Source of the DNA: Ooceraea biroi
Taxonomy: Eukaryota; Arthropoda; Insecta; Hymenoptera; Formicidae
NCBI RefSeq assembly: GCF_003672135.1
Contig: NC_039519.1
Coordinates: forward strand, 3,596,001 to 3,660,000
Length of the DNA: 64,000 nt
Direction: 5' to 3'
Shown here: positions 49,398 to 62,430 of the stretch, piece by piece
How positions within the stretch are numbered: position 1 is the first letter of the stretch
How the letters are laid out: each line of letters opens with the position of its first letter
Notes under the pieces: generated by a model
Database searches by the model: none
What the model was told of the DNA's origin: nothing
The model's input: the letters and a program-made list of their open reading frames with translations, nothing else
Position numbers and translations under genes: made by a program

Positions 49398-51238
49398 CTA
49401 CACATGCGCATATGTGTGGTACCAAGGTACAGCGGATATCGGACATCGCGATCGCGACAGACGATTCCAATGGCGTGACTCCGTCCTGCGAGAATCAGCG
49501 CGGCCGTTTCGCCGGGCGAGAGAACTACTTGTCGTGCTGCGCCACGATCGCATCGGTGTTCTTGGTCGCAGATACACAGAGTCGCCGTGGGTGCGCGAAG
49601 GAACGAGGAGAAAGTCCCCCAGGGGCGCGCAAACTCTCGCACTCCCGGCGCATTCCGTGTCCCCGTGAGCGAGAAGCGAGATTTTTGTTTTAACTTGCAG
49701 AGTCAAAACCCGATGGATGTTGGATATGTTGTGTCTGCGTTAGCAATCGCGATAGCTCCCGAGGAATTGAACTCGCTCTTCTAGACGCAATGCAATGTAA
49801 AATTGTTGATTGAAACGTTTGGAGCGATAGAAACATTTTTGGAGTGATAGAGAAATAATGCTGAGATTTTAAGTCTTCTCTTTTTTTTACAATTAATGTA
49901 ATCTGCATGAATGTCTTTTAGTTGACGATAAAATCGTTAAATACAATCTTTCGTGTTAAATGGTCTATAATTAGAATGTAAGGTATGAAACTTGAGCTTT
50001 TTAAGCTTTAAACTATAAGAAATTGATCAATCACAGTCGATTTCTATTTCATATTTGACTGCGATTTTGGTCAATATTCCTTACAGCTCAAAACTTAAGT
50101 AGAATCCGCTTTACAAGTGCAGAAAAGTAGATCCTACGCCACCTGCTCCATTTTTCCTGTCAGCGAGAACGTAAAAGTTATTCTCGTATTTGTAGAACGT
50201 CTAAAACATGCGAAATGAATTTAAAAAATTGGATCTACTTCGATTTTCAATTTTAAGTCCTTTTTATCGTACAATTTTTCAGGTTTCTGTGGCTCGCGAT
50301 AGAAGCACGAAAAGCGAGAACATGAGATCGATTTTTTCTCGATTTACGGCGCTGCGATTCGATTCGATTCAATGACGATTATGCTTATTTCGCTCTTGAT
50401 GATCTCACGTGTTTCTTCAGTGTGGTCATCGCTTTTCGATTGGTGCGCAAAGTTTAATTGAGCATTCGATCAGATATCCAAATACCTAATGGATACGTAG
50501 CATGAATAAAAGGTGCACGCGTTATGTTACACTGGATGCACTACGTGGCATGGCCGGCGCGTCGAAGCCAATCGATGTTAACCGGCTGAGGGATTGACCA
50601 TTTCTCTTGCTCTCACGCGGCATGGGAGAGCATGCGAAACAGAACGGGATAGACTTCCGATGGTGGATAGGCATAAACTTTCGACAATCTAAATACACGT
50701 ATATCGAAAAAAATATTCGACTGACTCCTCGACCGTTCCACGGCGTTCCACGACGAGAACGCGTTGCAAAGATAATGCGGCCTTTTTTCGCTTCGCTGCG
50801 AGCAAGATAGGTTAGGTATTGCAGAGAGGTTAGGCCGTGCGACACGCGCGAGCGCTGCGATAAAGGGTGACTCGTCGGGTTCGCTTCGTAATTGTGCCTG
50901 AAAGTATTGTTAAATTTATCTTATCTTCACAGACACGTACGCAGTCCCGTGATAATCGACGTTGATTATTTTGGAAAAACCGACAATTTCTCCACATGTT
51001 TCACAAGATATCCGTTAATGAATATCATTAGCTTGATATTGTTATCAATTATTATTGAAAAATTCTTAAAAAGTTTAAAAAATGAGCAAATTGATAGAAA
51101 AATAAATAATATTTCACAAGATATTTATTAATGAATACTATTGGCTAGTTTTGTGATATCGATTATCGTCAACAATTATCTAAACATTTTTAGTAATTTT
51201 CAAAAATGGATAAATTGATAGGAAAATAGATTGATATA

Positions 51239-51690
51239 AGATGAAATCCTTTTCTTCGACCGAACTAGCTACTTTATTAATATCAGTTACAACGTTTCAA
51301 CCTTCATTTTAGGTCCTTCTCAAGTAAACACAGTTATTTTTTACAATAAAGAAAAAGAAAAAAAATATTACGCAATTATAATAAGTTAAGTCATACACAT
51401 CAATAAATCGAAAGTAAGAAATGTACAAAAATGATACAAACATCATTTTTGTATCATTTTTGTACATTTCTTACTTTCGATTTATTGATGTGTATGACTT
51501 AACTTTACTGTAATTGTGCAATATTTTTGTATGACTTAACTTATTGTAATTGCGTAATATTTTTTGTTTGCTTTTTCTTTATTGTAGAAAATAACTGTGT
51601 TTACTTGAGAAGGACCTAAAATGAAGATTGAAACGTTGTAACTGATATTAATAAAGTAGCCAGTTCGGTCGAAGAAAAGGATTTCATCTC
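51239..51690. mobile_element. 452 bp hairpin MITE with an internal duplication in one arm
   Basis: The left arm 51239-51441 and right arm 51446-51690 are near-identical inverted copies. They meet at a loop of only a few bases (around CATCA at 51441). The outer ends are AGATGAAATCC and GGATTTCATCT. The right arm is longer because a segment of about 37 bp starting GTATGACTTAACTT is present twice in tandem. No protein is encoded. Confidence 0.85.
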
Positions 51691-53263
51691 ATTTGTTATT
51701 CTGGCGGAACAAACAATTTTTACTAGATTGATATAATTTCATGTTAATATTGGACGCAAATTATATTGAAAATATTAACCCTCACTCTGCGAATTTTTTA
51801 ATATGATCGACCAGTAACTTTAGCATACTTTTTAACTAGACACTTCTGAAAGCTAATAATTGCTTTGAAAAGAAAAAAAAACAAAAATCCCAAGTTGTAC
51901 TTACCCTAACATCATTTGTCAAACACTGATGACAACTGATGCACACCCCGTGTTGCACATATATAGCTTTATAATGTGATATGTCGCTGCAGCTAATGGA
52001 GCTATGACGTTTTCTATGTGCATCGGCGGTGGAGTGCAAAAAGCTGATAATTAAATTATTTATTCTCCAATACGCGTTAAATCAGAATGTAAAGTCCGTA
52101 CTCGACATTAAATACTCGACAGCCCAATTCGGATTCTATTTATATTCAAAGCGATCAGTACAGCCAACATTTAATTCAGGAATCGAACGATTATATTTTC
52201 TGCTAATTATGTACAGTTGAAATACGGGAAATCTAATGAAATTTTGATCATTAACAGAATGGGCGGAATATATACGTACGTATTTTATTTGCAGTCGCCA
52301 CGTGTATTTCCAATTGGATCGCCAGTATTACAAAATTATATTAACGCTACGGTAATACACGAAAGCTTTACACACCTTTTTCTCGTAATAATTGTAACTT
52401 CTTTACAAGTTACAATTTTATCATAGCGTTTTTTACGGATTTTGCAGTTAAATATAGTAAAATGTTTTTAATAAGATGCGTATATCTTCGGTGATTTTTA
52501 ATCAATTTGTTTTTCATCAATGGTTATTAATATTTAAATCAAATATTTTTATGCAACGTTAGTAGTTGACGCTAGATTGAGTGTTTTTATTAATTCTTCC
52601 GCAACAATTTAATATTTGTTTTTATATACTATATTTATATTTAACGGAAGCTATAACAATGTGCGCGCGCGCGTGTGTGTGACATAAATAACATGCATCG
52701 TAATAGATTCGCAATTAATAGATTCTCGTTATTAATAAAATCGAAAAACCGGCGAGAGAAGAATTACAACTGTGCGGTTGTAGAAATCAGAATAAAATTT
52801 ACTCTCGTTATTACTTTAGACTGCAGACTGGCAAAAACTTATCGGCTTACACATGCATTCAGTATTTTGTAAAACAATCGAGTAACATCTTGAAATTCGG
52901 ATGTATTAAATACGTAACTTAATTCGGTGCCTTTTCTTACTAAATTCAAACTTTATTTATACAAAGAGCACACAAATTTAATTTTCAAAATAATCCCCAT
53001 TTTCGTTTTCTGACTCGTCGTGCCACGTTTCGATCAACCCGAGTCCATCGCAAAAAAAAGATGTGGAGATTATTCGATTCGATGAAGTCATCGGTCGAAC
53101 GGGCGGAACTAGAGGTGGAACGGAATTAAAATTCGCATCTAGTATTGAAAATATTCCCTCTGTACGCGTTTCTTTCTGCATTTGGTGCGGCATCTTCCTC
53201 TGGCTCCTCTCGACTTCCGCGATCGACAGTGAGCAGACCTGTGTCGGAATCGTAATTCCTTAA

Positions 53264-54065
53264 CCCCTTCAGCGGCAAACAGAATATCACTGTTTGTGCC
53301 CCTGGTGGCACCCAAAAAAAAGTAATCGGATTGTAAAGACACCTTGTATTTAGGGATTTTTTGGCTCGCGAAATATGAATTTGAGGTACAAAATTTCATA
53401 ATTCAAAATGGCCGATCCAATATAGCGGTCAAAAAACCAAAATCTATCTATTTGTTATGAAAACTGGTATTTAAAGGGTTTTTGAGCCGCTGAATACGAA
53501 TTTGAGATACAAAATTTCATAATTCAAAATGGCGGATCCAATATGGTTGTCAAAACACCAAATCTATCTAAGAACAATTGAAAAACTGACAAGTATTTGT
53601 ATCTTAGAATTGGGAACCCAAACTATCTTTGGAAAGATGCATCCAAAAACTTAGTGAAAAAAGTTTTTATTTATTTTGTGCCACTTCATTGGGTTCGACA
53701 TTTTGAATTTTGCAATTTTGTACCTCAAATTCAGCGACTGAAAAAATTCTTGGATACCAGTTTTCATAACACTCGGATAGATTTTGCTTTTTTGACCGCA
53801 ATATTGGGTCCGCCATTTTGAATTTTGGAATTGTGATCTGAGATTCGTATTCATCAGTCCCAAAAACCCTTAGATATCAGATTTAATAACATTCCGAACA
53901 AATTTTGATTTTATGATTATATTTGATCGCCATATTGGATCCGTCATTTTGAATTTTGAAATTTGGACTATGGATTTGTATTCAGCGACCCAAAAAGCTT
54001 TTGGGTACTAAGTTTTATGAAGATCGGCCCAATCAATCGAAAAAACTACAATGACGCCGAAGGGG
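53264..54065. mobile_element. piggyBac-like non-autonomous element with TTAA target duplication
   Basis: TTAA at 53260-53263 and at 54066-54069 flank an 802 bp insert. Its ends are CCCCTTCAGCGGC and GCCGAAGGGG, inverted relative to each other. A TTAA duplication together with ends starting CCC is the signature of the piggyBac superfamily. Inside are degenerate repeats of about 110-125 bp, each containing AATTCAAAATGG and GATCCAATAT. They run forward in the left part (53330-53560) and in reverse complement in the right part (53680-53990). There is no transposase. Confidence 0.85.
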
Positions 54066-54924
54066 TTAAGCGAGCGGGCTAAGCACACGTGCGCGCGCAC
54101 GCCCGCGCACGCTGTGGCGATATATACGGGAGTTTCGTAATAAATATATGGCTGGGATAAAATAGTTGGGGGAGAGGGCCGACCTTGCCCTGCAACCGCC
54201 CGCCCGCTTGTTGCCAAGCTAACTTCGTGTGTATAGCGGAGCGCGTACGGCGGACGCAATCGGTGCGCCGCACACACACACGTTCCGCACTGTGCGATCG
54301 TGCGAGTGTCGAGCGCTCACGCGGATATCTAGGGATGCTGGTGACACGTCGGTCGTACGTAGTACCCAGGGCTGCCTCGGCAAGTATTGATAATCGCCGG
54401 TATCACGTGTTCTCGGTGCCAATTTTTTGGATCGGATGGCTCTGGCCATCAGCTAGCTGCCGATATATTTGAAGGATAGCATCGGATAAATGTCACGGAC
54501 GTACTCGGGGTTTTGAATGGAGATGACATTTCTGAAATTCTCCGCGTCTGTTTTTAAAGTGCACGCTAATTATGCGCAGCGACGTTTATTATAATTAAAT
54601 CTCCAGGGGAAATAATATTAGTTTCGATTACCATGGGAAGTGTGGCAACGTGTATAAAATAATTCGTCAGGTGTAAGTGTCTCTGATGGGTGTGCTTCTG
54701 TTTTCCAATAAAACGTCGATACGACGCGTCGATACTTTGTAGGAACGACACGCTATCCTTCCCTCAAAAATATCGATGACGAATTCGAGTTATCTCCTCA
54801 CGTATCTTCGATATCGTGTATTTCGTTAAAAGTTCGCTCGACTCAAACGCGATAGGCGGAATCGTAGAAATTTCGTTGAAAAAGCTTCGTCAAAAAAGGA
54901 ACTAGTTGCGATCGATAGACACTC

Positions 54925-54966
54925 ATGTTCAAAAGTATTGAGTTCGAGCCAAACGGAAATATTTCT
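54925..54966. repeat. Possible fragment of the foldback repeat family
   Basis: AAAGTATTGAGTTCGAGCC followed by AAACGGAAAT resembles the left end of the copy at 10655 (AAAGTATTGAGTCGAACGGA) with a small insertion. Only one end is recognisable. Confidence 0.35.
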
Positions 54967-55469
54967 TCTTCGCTATCAAGCGAAAGTATTATATAATTGT
55001 TGTATTTAATTAAATGCCATTGTATTATTACTTCCTAACGCATCACAACGTAATATATGCGCGTATGTATATACACATGTTGCATGTATAGCGTGACGCT
55101 CTGGTGTGTCATTTCGGAGCGTTCGAAAATAAAAATAAAGACGTTACGTAATACGTGTATTCCCGTAGCAGTGTGCGTCAAAATCTCGTTCATTATGTCT
55201 TGTTGCTGTAATATTAATCTGTTTAGAATGATATCGGTCACGCCGCCCGGTGTGAGATGCACAAACAAACGAGAATCGATTTTCTCATGTGTTTTCTTCT
55301 TTCTTCGTTTCTGCCTTTTACGTCGATATATGTAATATTAAAACCGTGTATATTAATCGCACTTGTCATTGCACAGTGCCTTTTTTCATAAAAAATTACA
55401 TATAAATAAAAAAATATTGATACTTTACCGAATATTTTTTTTATCGTACGAGGGAAAGAAATATACGGT

Positions 55470-55550
55470 AAATCCCCATATAACGCGGCCTCGTATAATA
55501 CGGATTCGTGTAACGCGGCAGTGCTTGTGTAACGTGGTAAATCAGCCCCG

Positions 55551-55592
<42 letters not shown>

Positions 55593-55760
55593 CGAAACAC
55601 AACCCATTCTTATGCAACTAAGATAAAAGAGATTTGCAGGTTTTCATACACAGGCATACATGAAAATAAAAATTTCGGAATATTTCCAAATACATACGTA
55701 CGTGTAATCCGTGTGATTCGTAGGATTCACATAACGCGAAATGTAGCCCCACGTTATACT
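55470..55760. repeat. Degenerate TAACGCGG repeats around a (TA)20 tract
   Basis: The words ATAACGCGG, TAATACGG, TAACGCGG and TAACGTGG recur every 15-25 bp before a perfect (TA)20 tract at 55552-55591. ATAACGCG and, inverted, CACGTTATA recur after it (55732-55758). This looks like an old repeated element interrupted by microsatellite growth, or an inverted pair with the TA tract near its centre. Confidence 0.55.
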
Positions 55761-58476
55761 AGCCAATATATCTGATTACTTTTGAAAAAAAAAGAAAAAT
55801 ATATAACCTGTTTTTCCGAAAGTTTTCTACGTTAAATAGATATGTTAAAACGTGATGCATATGTAATTCGAGCGCAACAGTTCTGTTAGATAATACGTAT
55901 CGTAAATAGTGACCATTATTGATAGTACGCATTATCGCGCTAATTTTCAGTGATGTATTATGAAACAAGTGTGCTCTATTGCTGCAAATGTACGTGAAGT
56001 AACTCGATAATTTTTCAAAAAAAGGAATGTCGCGGGTATTAGTTTCAGCTTTATCGGTTGAGGAGTACACAGTCGAGGTTTCCGTCGACACTGAATGTCT
56101 CTTATTGATCGGCCACAGTGCTTGCGGAAGTGGCTTGCGAAAACTTTGTTTCGCAAACGAAATCCTGTTTTCGAGTGGGCACGGTGGCGGCGTTTTTTGT
56201 ATTTGCGATCGTTCTGTTTGACTTGTGCCTCGCGTGCATCGAGGGCTTGAATCGAGTTAGGATAGGTTCGGTTACATACAATTTAATTAATCCAAGCCTG
56301 TGAATATAACGTGCGATTTTTAATTAATTTTAATTCTTGTTCCGGTGTGTTCACCTTCGCGTTTGTCGGCATATATTTTGTTTTGTCATTCCCGTAATTC
56401 AAAGTTAACATTAGTGCCGTAATTAATTAACATTGAAGTTTCAAAATTGGATTAAAATTTACACGATAATTTGTTGATCATTTCAATTACTCCCGCAATG
56501 TGTTAATTAGATTCTAGAAGCATTGGCTATTTCTGTCACGACATAGTTTCGTTTTAGAAAAATGTAATATCTCGTTTATAATTATTTTCTGTTCGTGCTG
56601 CATCGATATTGATATCAATTGTTCACTCGGTAAAATTGTTTCATCTGTCGTGAATGCGGCCGTTAATGTCTTTCCATCAAGTTGACATGATCGAATTAGT
56701 ACATTTAAAATTAACATTATCGCATAAATTAGCTACTGCACGCGAATCGTTTTATCGCGCAAAAATTCATTACGGATATATCCATTTTTGCAAATAACCT
56801 TAATAACATCTCTGTCTCTCTCTCTGCACACAGCACACATACAGACGATGGAATCGATCACAAATTTTTTCACGTACACTTGTTCCAGAAATATTCGCTC
56901 ACGCAATATTGCGCAAAAATGTATGCCACACTACCGATACCATATCTGTTGAAAATGCAGTATGTTGAGGCATTTTGCGTTACGTTAGCATTAATTTGAG
57001 CAGCCTCGTAGTATTTGTATGCATTTTTAGGTCTACCAAATACGTTTGGGAATCAGACAACAATCGTCAAAAACAGACTGTAATAAGTTAGTAATAAGAA
57101 TGAAAAATTAGTGCACAATAGGACGATAGAATTACTCATTCTTTTCGTTATTATTATTATTTAATCTTTATTACGAAGGAGTCGTAGATCTGTGCGAGTT
57201 AATTTCGTCAATATTTTGAAATGGGAGGATAGTAGTTATAAAATGTAGCTTCTATTATTGCACTATCTCTAGGAGATATTCGAAATAGCGGCGATTCTCA
57301 TAGCAGAAGGGCAGACGTGCGCCAGAGAGAACAGCGCGTGTACTCGTCGTCGTGTGCATTTACATGGACATGCACACTGTGTGCACTCGCGCATACGTCA
57401 GCGGTTCTCAACTGCCGCTACGTGATTTTCTACTCGGAACGACGCAATTCTCCAACCGTCATGATTGGAGTCGCTCGCGCCAAAAGTGAGGTGTTTCAGT
57501 TTTGGGAATCTCGATAGAATCGATATAGATTTCTTTTATCGTATCCCGCGAAATACCTGGTTTCTTCAAGTATAAATATTATATTTGAAACAAGTGGACT
57601 AAAATATATTATTTTATAATTTCTCTCGTGATTTATCGTTGACCTGATTCGGAAAGCTAGTAAAAAGTTTTATTAAAGGAAAGAGACAGAGTTTTAACAT
57701 TTGGCGAATGTGAATGTTAATAAATTATATTTAGAGTGAAATCTATATCTGTGTGAAAATTATCAAATTTTCTGCTGACAATGAGTCATGTAGAAAAATT
57801 ATAAAAATAATAAAACTATCTTTGATATCAACAAATCGAAATTTGAAATACGTAAACTATCAAAAATTGTTTTTTTAATTGTATAAGTATATGAAATTTA
57901 AATTGAGATATATCGAACATTACCTTTAGAATGACAGTTTTAGTTAATTAATTATGAAATTGTTTTTCATGGAGAATTATCTGCGATCTAGTCTTTCCGA
58001 ATACAAACGAAGGAGAAAACTTCTCGTTAAATGTCGAGTGAAGTTCATTAAAGATTTGTTTCAAAGTAGAAGCGCGTCAAGATATTGAATATTAGATCAT
58101 ATGACAAGATGGCACCCACACACGTGCGAAAATCGCTTTTTCCGAGACCTCCGCGGATTCACGCGGTGAGAGTACCTGACCTGGCTATGCAGTTTATGAC
58201 AGATAGGTTAGGTTGAGAGTTGCTGCGTTGCGAGCGCACACAATGACTACCTGCGCGCGCGTACACGCAGCACACACGCGCAGTAGCATCGAGTGGATCA
58301 ATAATTTTTGATACTCGCGTACAGGACATTCAAAATACGCGCTTGCCGCGCATGCAACGCAGTACGTCGCGTTGAATGGGGAAGAGAAACGCGCAGAAAA
58401 ACGCGTATGGCAAACGCGATATTCCTCTCCGTGGATCACGGGATGATGTTTCTTTGCTCACGAGCGGAAAGCAGAG

Positions 58477-58512
58477 TCGAGAGAGAGAGAGAGGGAGAGA
58501 GAGAGCGCGCGC
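58477..58512. repeat. (GA)n then (CG)n simple repeat in a CpG-rich block
   Basis: GAGAGAGAGAGA...GCGCGCGCGC lies within the CpG-rich block 58240-58620. GA tracts close to CpG-rich leaders are typical of insect promoters, so this may mark a start region. No transcript start can be fixed from sequence. Confidence 0.5.
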
Positions 58513-59929
58513 GCATGGCGAACTTGCGTCGAATAGCGGCGCTTCGCGTTCCGATGCGCTAGAGACACTCGGAGTCGCGAGCCGAGTCCGCCATTTTTAA
58601 TCGATATAAGCCAGTCGGATGCAGTTAATAGATTGAGGAACATGTTGCTCGGCCGTTGCTCGGCTCATCATTTTTTTTCCATGACATTCTTATTCGAGAT
58701 GGTACATACGTTCGGTCGATTCCCGAAATTCGATACTTTCTAATTTCAGACATACGTGACGACGTGTCGCAATTGATGCAATCTGACTAGATAATAGATA
58801 ATAGGCTGGCAACGCACAATGATGCAAGTGCCAAAAACACGCTCCACACACATGTGTATTCTCGCATTTTATTTAGATGATATACGTTTCGTCTTTTCTT
58901 GATATTGACCGAATTTAATATAAATACAGTTATAAAAATTCTTCCATTTATAGGAACAAAATTACGCGTTGCTTCAAAACACTTGGTTTCAAATTACTTA
59001 TTACTTCTCAGAAATACTTATTATTTTTAAATGTAAAATTTATTCTGTGTAATTAAGCAATTTAAGCTTCTCAAAAAATTATAAGGTGGATAAAGGAAGA
59101 ATTTTGCAACGAATTGGACATTTTACACAAACATTTATTTAATGTTTAATAATTTTGGGTATTTAGTGTGCTATACAGTGATTCGCATTCGGCGTCTTGT
59201 TCGCTTTAACGGACGCCTGGATTTTTCTACTGCCAGGATCGTGATGGGTTTGCTCTGTTTCGTGTCTCGAACTCGCGTTTTCTCTCGTGGCGGAGATCCG
59301 CTCGAGTGTATGCTATAGCGGCAACGCGTCGGAAATTATTCTCGGATGGCTTCCCATTTAAGTCGGCAAGTCGTACGGAAATAATGCGGCCCGTGCGGAC
59401 GCGAGATTACAGGTGAATAACGCCAAATCCGAATGAAGCGCGCGACCTCGCACAAGATTTTTGCGGCGTCGGTCGTCGTAAAGAATTATTATTTGCATGC
59501 GGTATACAGTGAGAACTCTCTTATTGACGGGAAAATAGAGGTGGGGAGGCGCGGAGAAGGCACCGGTGGAGGAGAGACAGAGAAATGTGGAAGGAGAATG
59601 ATAGGGGAAAAAAGGAGAAGGCAGACAAAAAAGAATGAGAGAGAGAGAGAAAGAGGATGGAGGGGAGAGACGGGATGAGATTGTATGCATGTAAGATCAG
59701 TGATGGCGGAGGTAAAAAATAGACATCGTAAACTTCAATCTTGGGAATAATTATATTATATATATATAAAGTGACGTTCTGCGCGGTGATCTACGTAATA
59801 CCGATTAGTTTGCCACACTTATTTTCCTATTTTCGATAATAATTTTTCTCGAGAGAGAATCATCGAGCAGAATCAATGACTGTGCGAAATAATATAAAGA
59901 TAATAAATCCTCGGGGGAAAAATAAATGC

Positions 59930-61300
59930 GTAGTGTAATCGATCTGTCGTACGACAAATCCGTGTGCCCTGAAGTCGGGCGATGAAGTATCGCTCGCAGC
60001 CGTTCGCAGGCCCTGCACGTCACGAGACGGCCAATCAGAATGAACGCGAGGATTCGCGAAAAGTTCGGTTTTTTCGATTCGTTGCATAGCAGCAAGAGCG
60101 TGGCAGCGGCCGAGCGCGGACGTAACGTAGGTAAGCGCAGGAGGACGGCGAGAGGAGAGGGGGGGGAGGTCGCGTGCATGCGAACGTGGCGCGGCGGACG
60201 CGCACCGTTGCGGAGCCGCCGCCCCGCCCGCGCCGCTGATCGCACCGCCGATCGCGCGGACGCGCGCGCGACGGTCGTACACACGCAGGCGGGGGGAGGA
60301 TGGTCGCTCGCGGGAACAGCCGTTCGCTAGCCGAGCGAGCGGACTAACGCTTCGCTATTCCGTGCGTTCTAGCGAAATAGCTCTGCGCGCGGACGGACTG
60401 ACCTACGTTCTACGTGCGCCCGGGAGCTGAGTGTAAGTCCGACCGTCGCAACCGTCGCGTACGAATCCGCGCGTCCGCGGGTAGGACGATAGGTCGACCG
60501 CGCGCGGCACTCCCCGGTGCGTGACCCTTTTCTCCCTTTCGCGTCCCTGTGCGCCGCCGCCGCCACTGTCGTCGTCGCCATCTCATTATCGTCTAACCTT
60601 CTTTGTGGAATTTGCGCGGCTACGCCGATGTTCGTTCGCGAATGTGTTTCGTCGCTGCGAGGGGGCGGGCGGGGGGGAGTACGCAGGATCCGACATCGAC
60701 TGATTCTCAATCGTCCCGAGTGACCCGATGTGTAACGCTCGGTTCGAGGTACGTTCCTTTTCGGAGCAGATATTCCTATCTCTCTCTCTCTTTGCTCCTT
60801 TTCTTCTCGCTCTCGCGCGCGCGTGCGGTGTTTTCCGTTTTCCGTCCAAGTATCTCTATCCTTCTCTTCATTATATGCATATAGACATATTGAAGCTGTC
60901 GCGTATCTCACGAGCTACGCTCGTTCCTCGAGAGAAAAGTGCGTCGTGCGGTGCTCGCACAGTGTGACGTTCGCTGCTCCGAGCTGCTCGGCCGGAACGG
61001 AGCGCCTCGGAGACGGGAGTGCGAGGTGGCATTACCAGGACGGTTCGTAAATAATGTCGCGCTATAAAACGATCGTGCGTCGTTCCTCTCCGTCGTGCTC
61101 GTCGCGATCGAATAATCGCAGGAAAATCGAATAGTTTCCTGCGAAGCCCGCATCGCAGCGAAATGAGTCGAGTGTGCGATATTACTTTTGGGTGTCCGAT
61201 AAGCAAATCCACTCGATAATTAACATCGTCGTGTAGGTTAGGTACGTGCCTGTGTTATAGGCACGGAGTTCGTAGCGATGGGCCTCGAGTACCCGCGAAG
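59930..61300 (+). promoter_or_regulatory. Main CpG-rich promoter/leader block before the 62 kb exons
   Basis: This is the most GC- and CpG-rich part of the window (peaks at 60160-60330 and 60440-60720), with TC-rich runs near 60775-60800. The dense overlapping open frames, rich in Arg, Ala and Ser on both strands, are what CpG-rich DNA produces by chance. It lies 0.8-2 kb upstream of the first candidate coding exon on the + strand, so it is the best candidate promoter for that gene. Direction is inferred. Confidence 0.45.
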
Positions 61301-62050
61301 TAATCGCGGCGGTGAAGTACTGCTTAGATATAACCTTGAGCGGATCTTTTACGCACTTCTTACTCGTTTTACTTCTTTGAGGTGCTCCGATCGATACCAA
61401 CAACGAGCCATGGTCGAGTGTCTGAAGCGGAGCTATAAACCGTGCGCTGGGTTTAAAACCCGATAAAACGGAAGTGGAGAGATTTCTGTTCTCGCTGTTT
61501 CTTTTTAAACAATCGATGTTTCATCCGCGAGTTGTTTTATTCTCTTTGCAGTTTGCGAAGCGAACTACCGTAATTATGTGTGCGCGCTGCTTGGACACGA
61601 GATCGTTATGTTTGTATACTCGTAATTAAATGTTAACACTGATATCTATTATTGAAATTCAGCAATTAATCTTGCGGCAAAACTTGAGGTTTAAGTAAAG
61701 TTATTTTTAAAGCTAGAGCAAGAAAAAAGCGCCAGATGTTTTGATAAATAATACTTAAATATTTTATATAAAAATACAATATAGTAAAATATCTGATTTT
61801 TATGTAACTTAAGTGGATTTAGCTCTGACGGAATTTTTATTTGCATAATCCCATGCAGATCTGATAAATGACGCGCACGCGTGTGTGCACGTAATTTCTG
61901 CTGAGTTCTTTACTGAGACAATTTGGTCACGAAGTCATTAAATACGATAACTTACATAATATGAATAAAATATAGACATACATATACATATATACATATA
62001 ATGCAAGTCTTTGTAGTGAGATTAGCATAATATGTTTCTTATACTTTCAG

Positions 62051-62100
62051 ATCTCCACTGGCATGGAGCTAGGAGCGCACTGATAGCGTTAGTTTACGAG
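62051..62100 (+). CDS. Candidate alternative exon a of the unidentified 62 kb gene
   Basis: CTTTCAG precedes 62051 and GTAATT follows 62100. The 50 nt exon is two bases plus 16 open codons reading LHWHGARSALIALVYE. It has the same entry and exit phase as the exon at 62431-62543. Both begin ATCT. It cannot be spliced in frame to that exon but can be spliced in frame to 62855. It could instead be a non-coding leader exon; the ATG inside it is out of frame and stops after six codons. Confidence 0.4.
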
Positions 62101-62430
62101 GTAATTAATTGCTATCGAAGATAATTACAGATATTAGGAATATTGTTTATTTTACATAATTAAGACGCCTGTTTGTGTATATATTTGAAGCATTTGTTTG
62201 CAGTTTCCAATGAATTTATAATTTCTGTCATATATAATTATTATCTACAAAGCAGGAATTTTATTATTCTTTACGAGTACTTACGAGTGGACATTACGAT
62301 CATTAATGGTTAACTGTTATATTATTTGTTGCTTTTCCATTTCCATGTTATTGAAACGAACACTGAATAGGATGAATGGTTTTTGTAAATATTTCAATAA
62401 AATATGCATTTACGCGTATTCTGCTTACAG

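Larger units (their letters stand above)
48528..62050. other. Long non-coding stretch, probable 5' introns and alternative leaders
   Basis: No conserved protein is visible. The stretch alternates between AT-rich DNA and GC/CpG-rich blocks at about 48850-49070, 49430-49680, 54070-54440, 58240-58620, 59200-59460 and 59930-61300. It also contains several mobile or simple repeats listed separately. The pattern fits a large upstream region with several leader exons feeding the coding exons after 62 kb. That link is inferred from position only. Confidence 0.4.

Noticed and set aside
49189..49668. Open frames of His/Thr and Cys/Val repeats
   Set aside because: They are translations of the CA/TG microsatellite.
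59805..61212. Many overlapping Arg/Ala/Ser-rich open frames on both strands
   Set aside because: CpG-rich DNA is short of stop codons in all frames. None shows a domain, and this is better read as promoter/leader.
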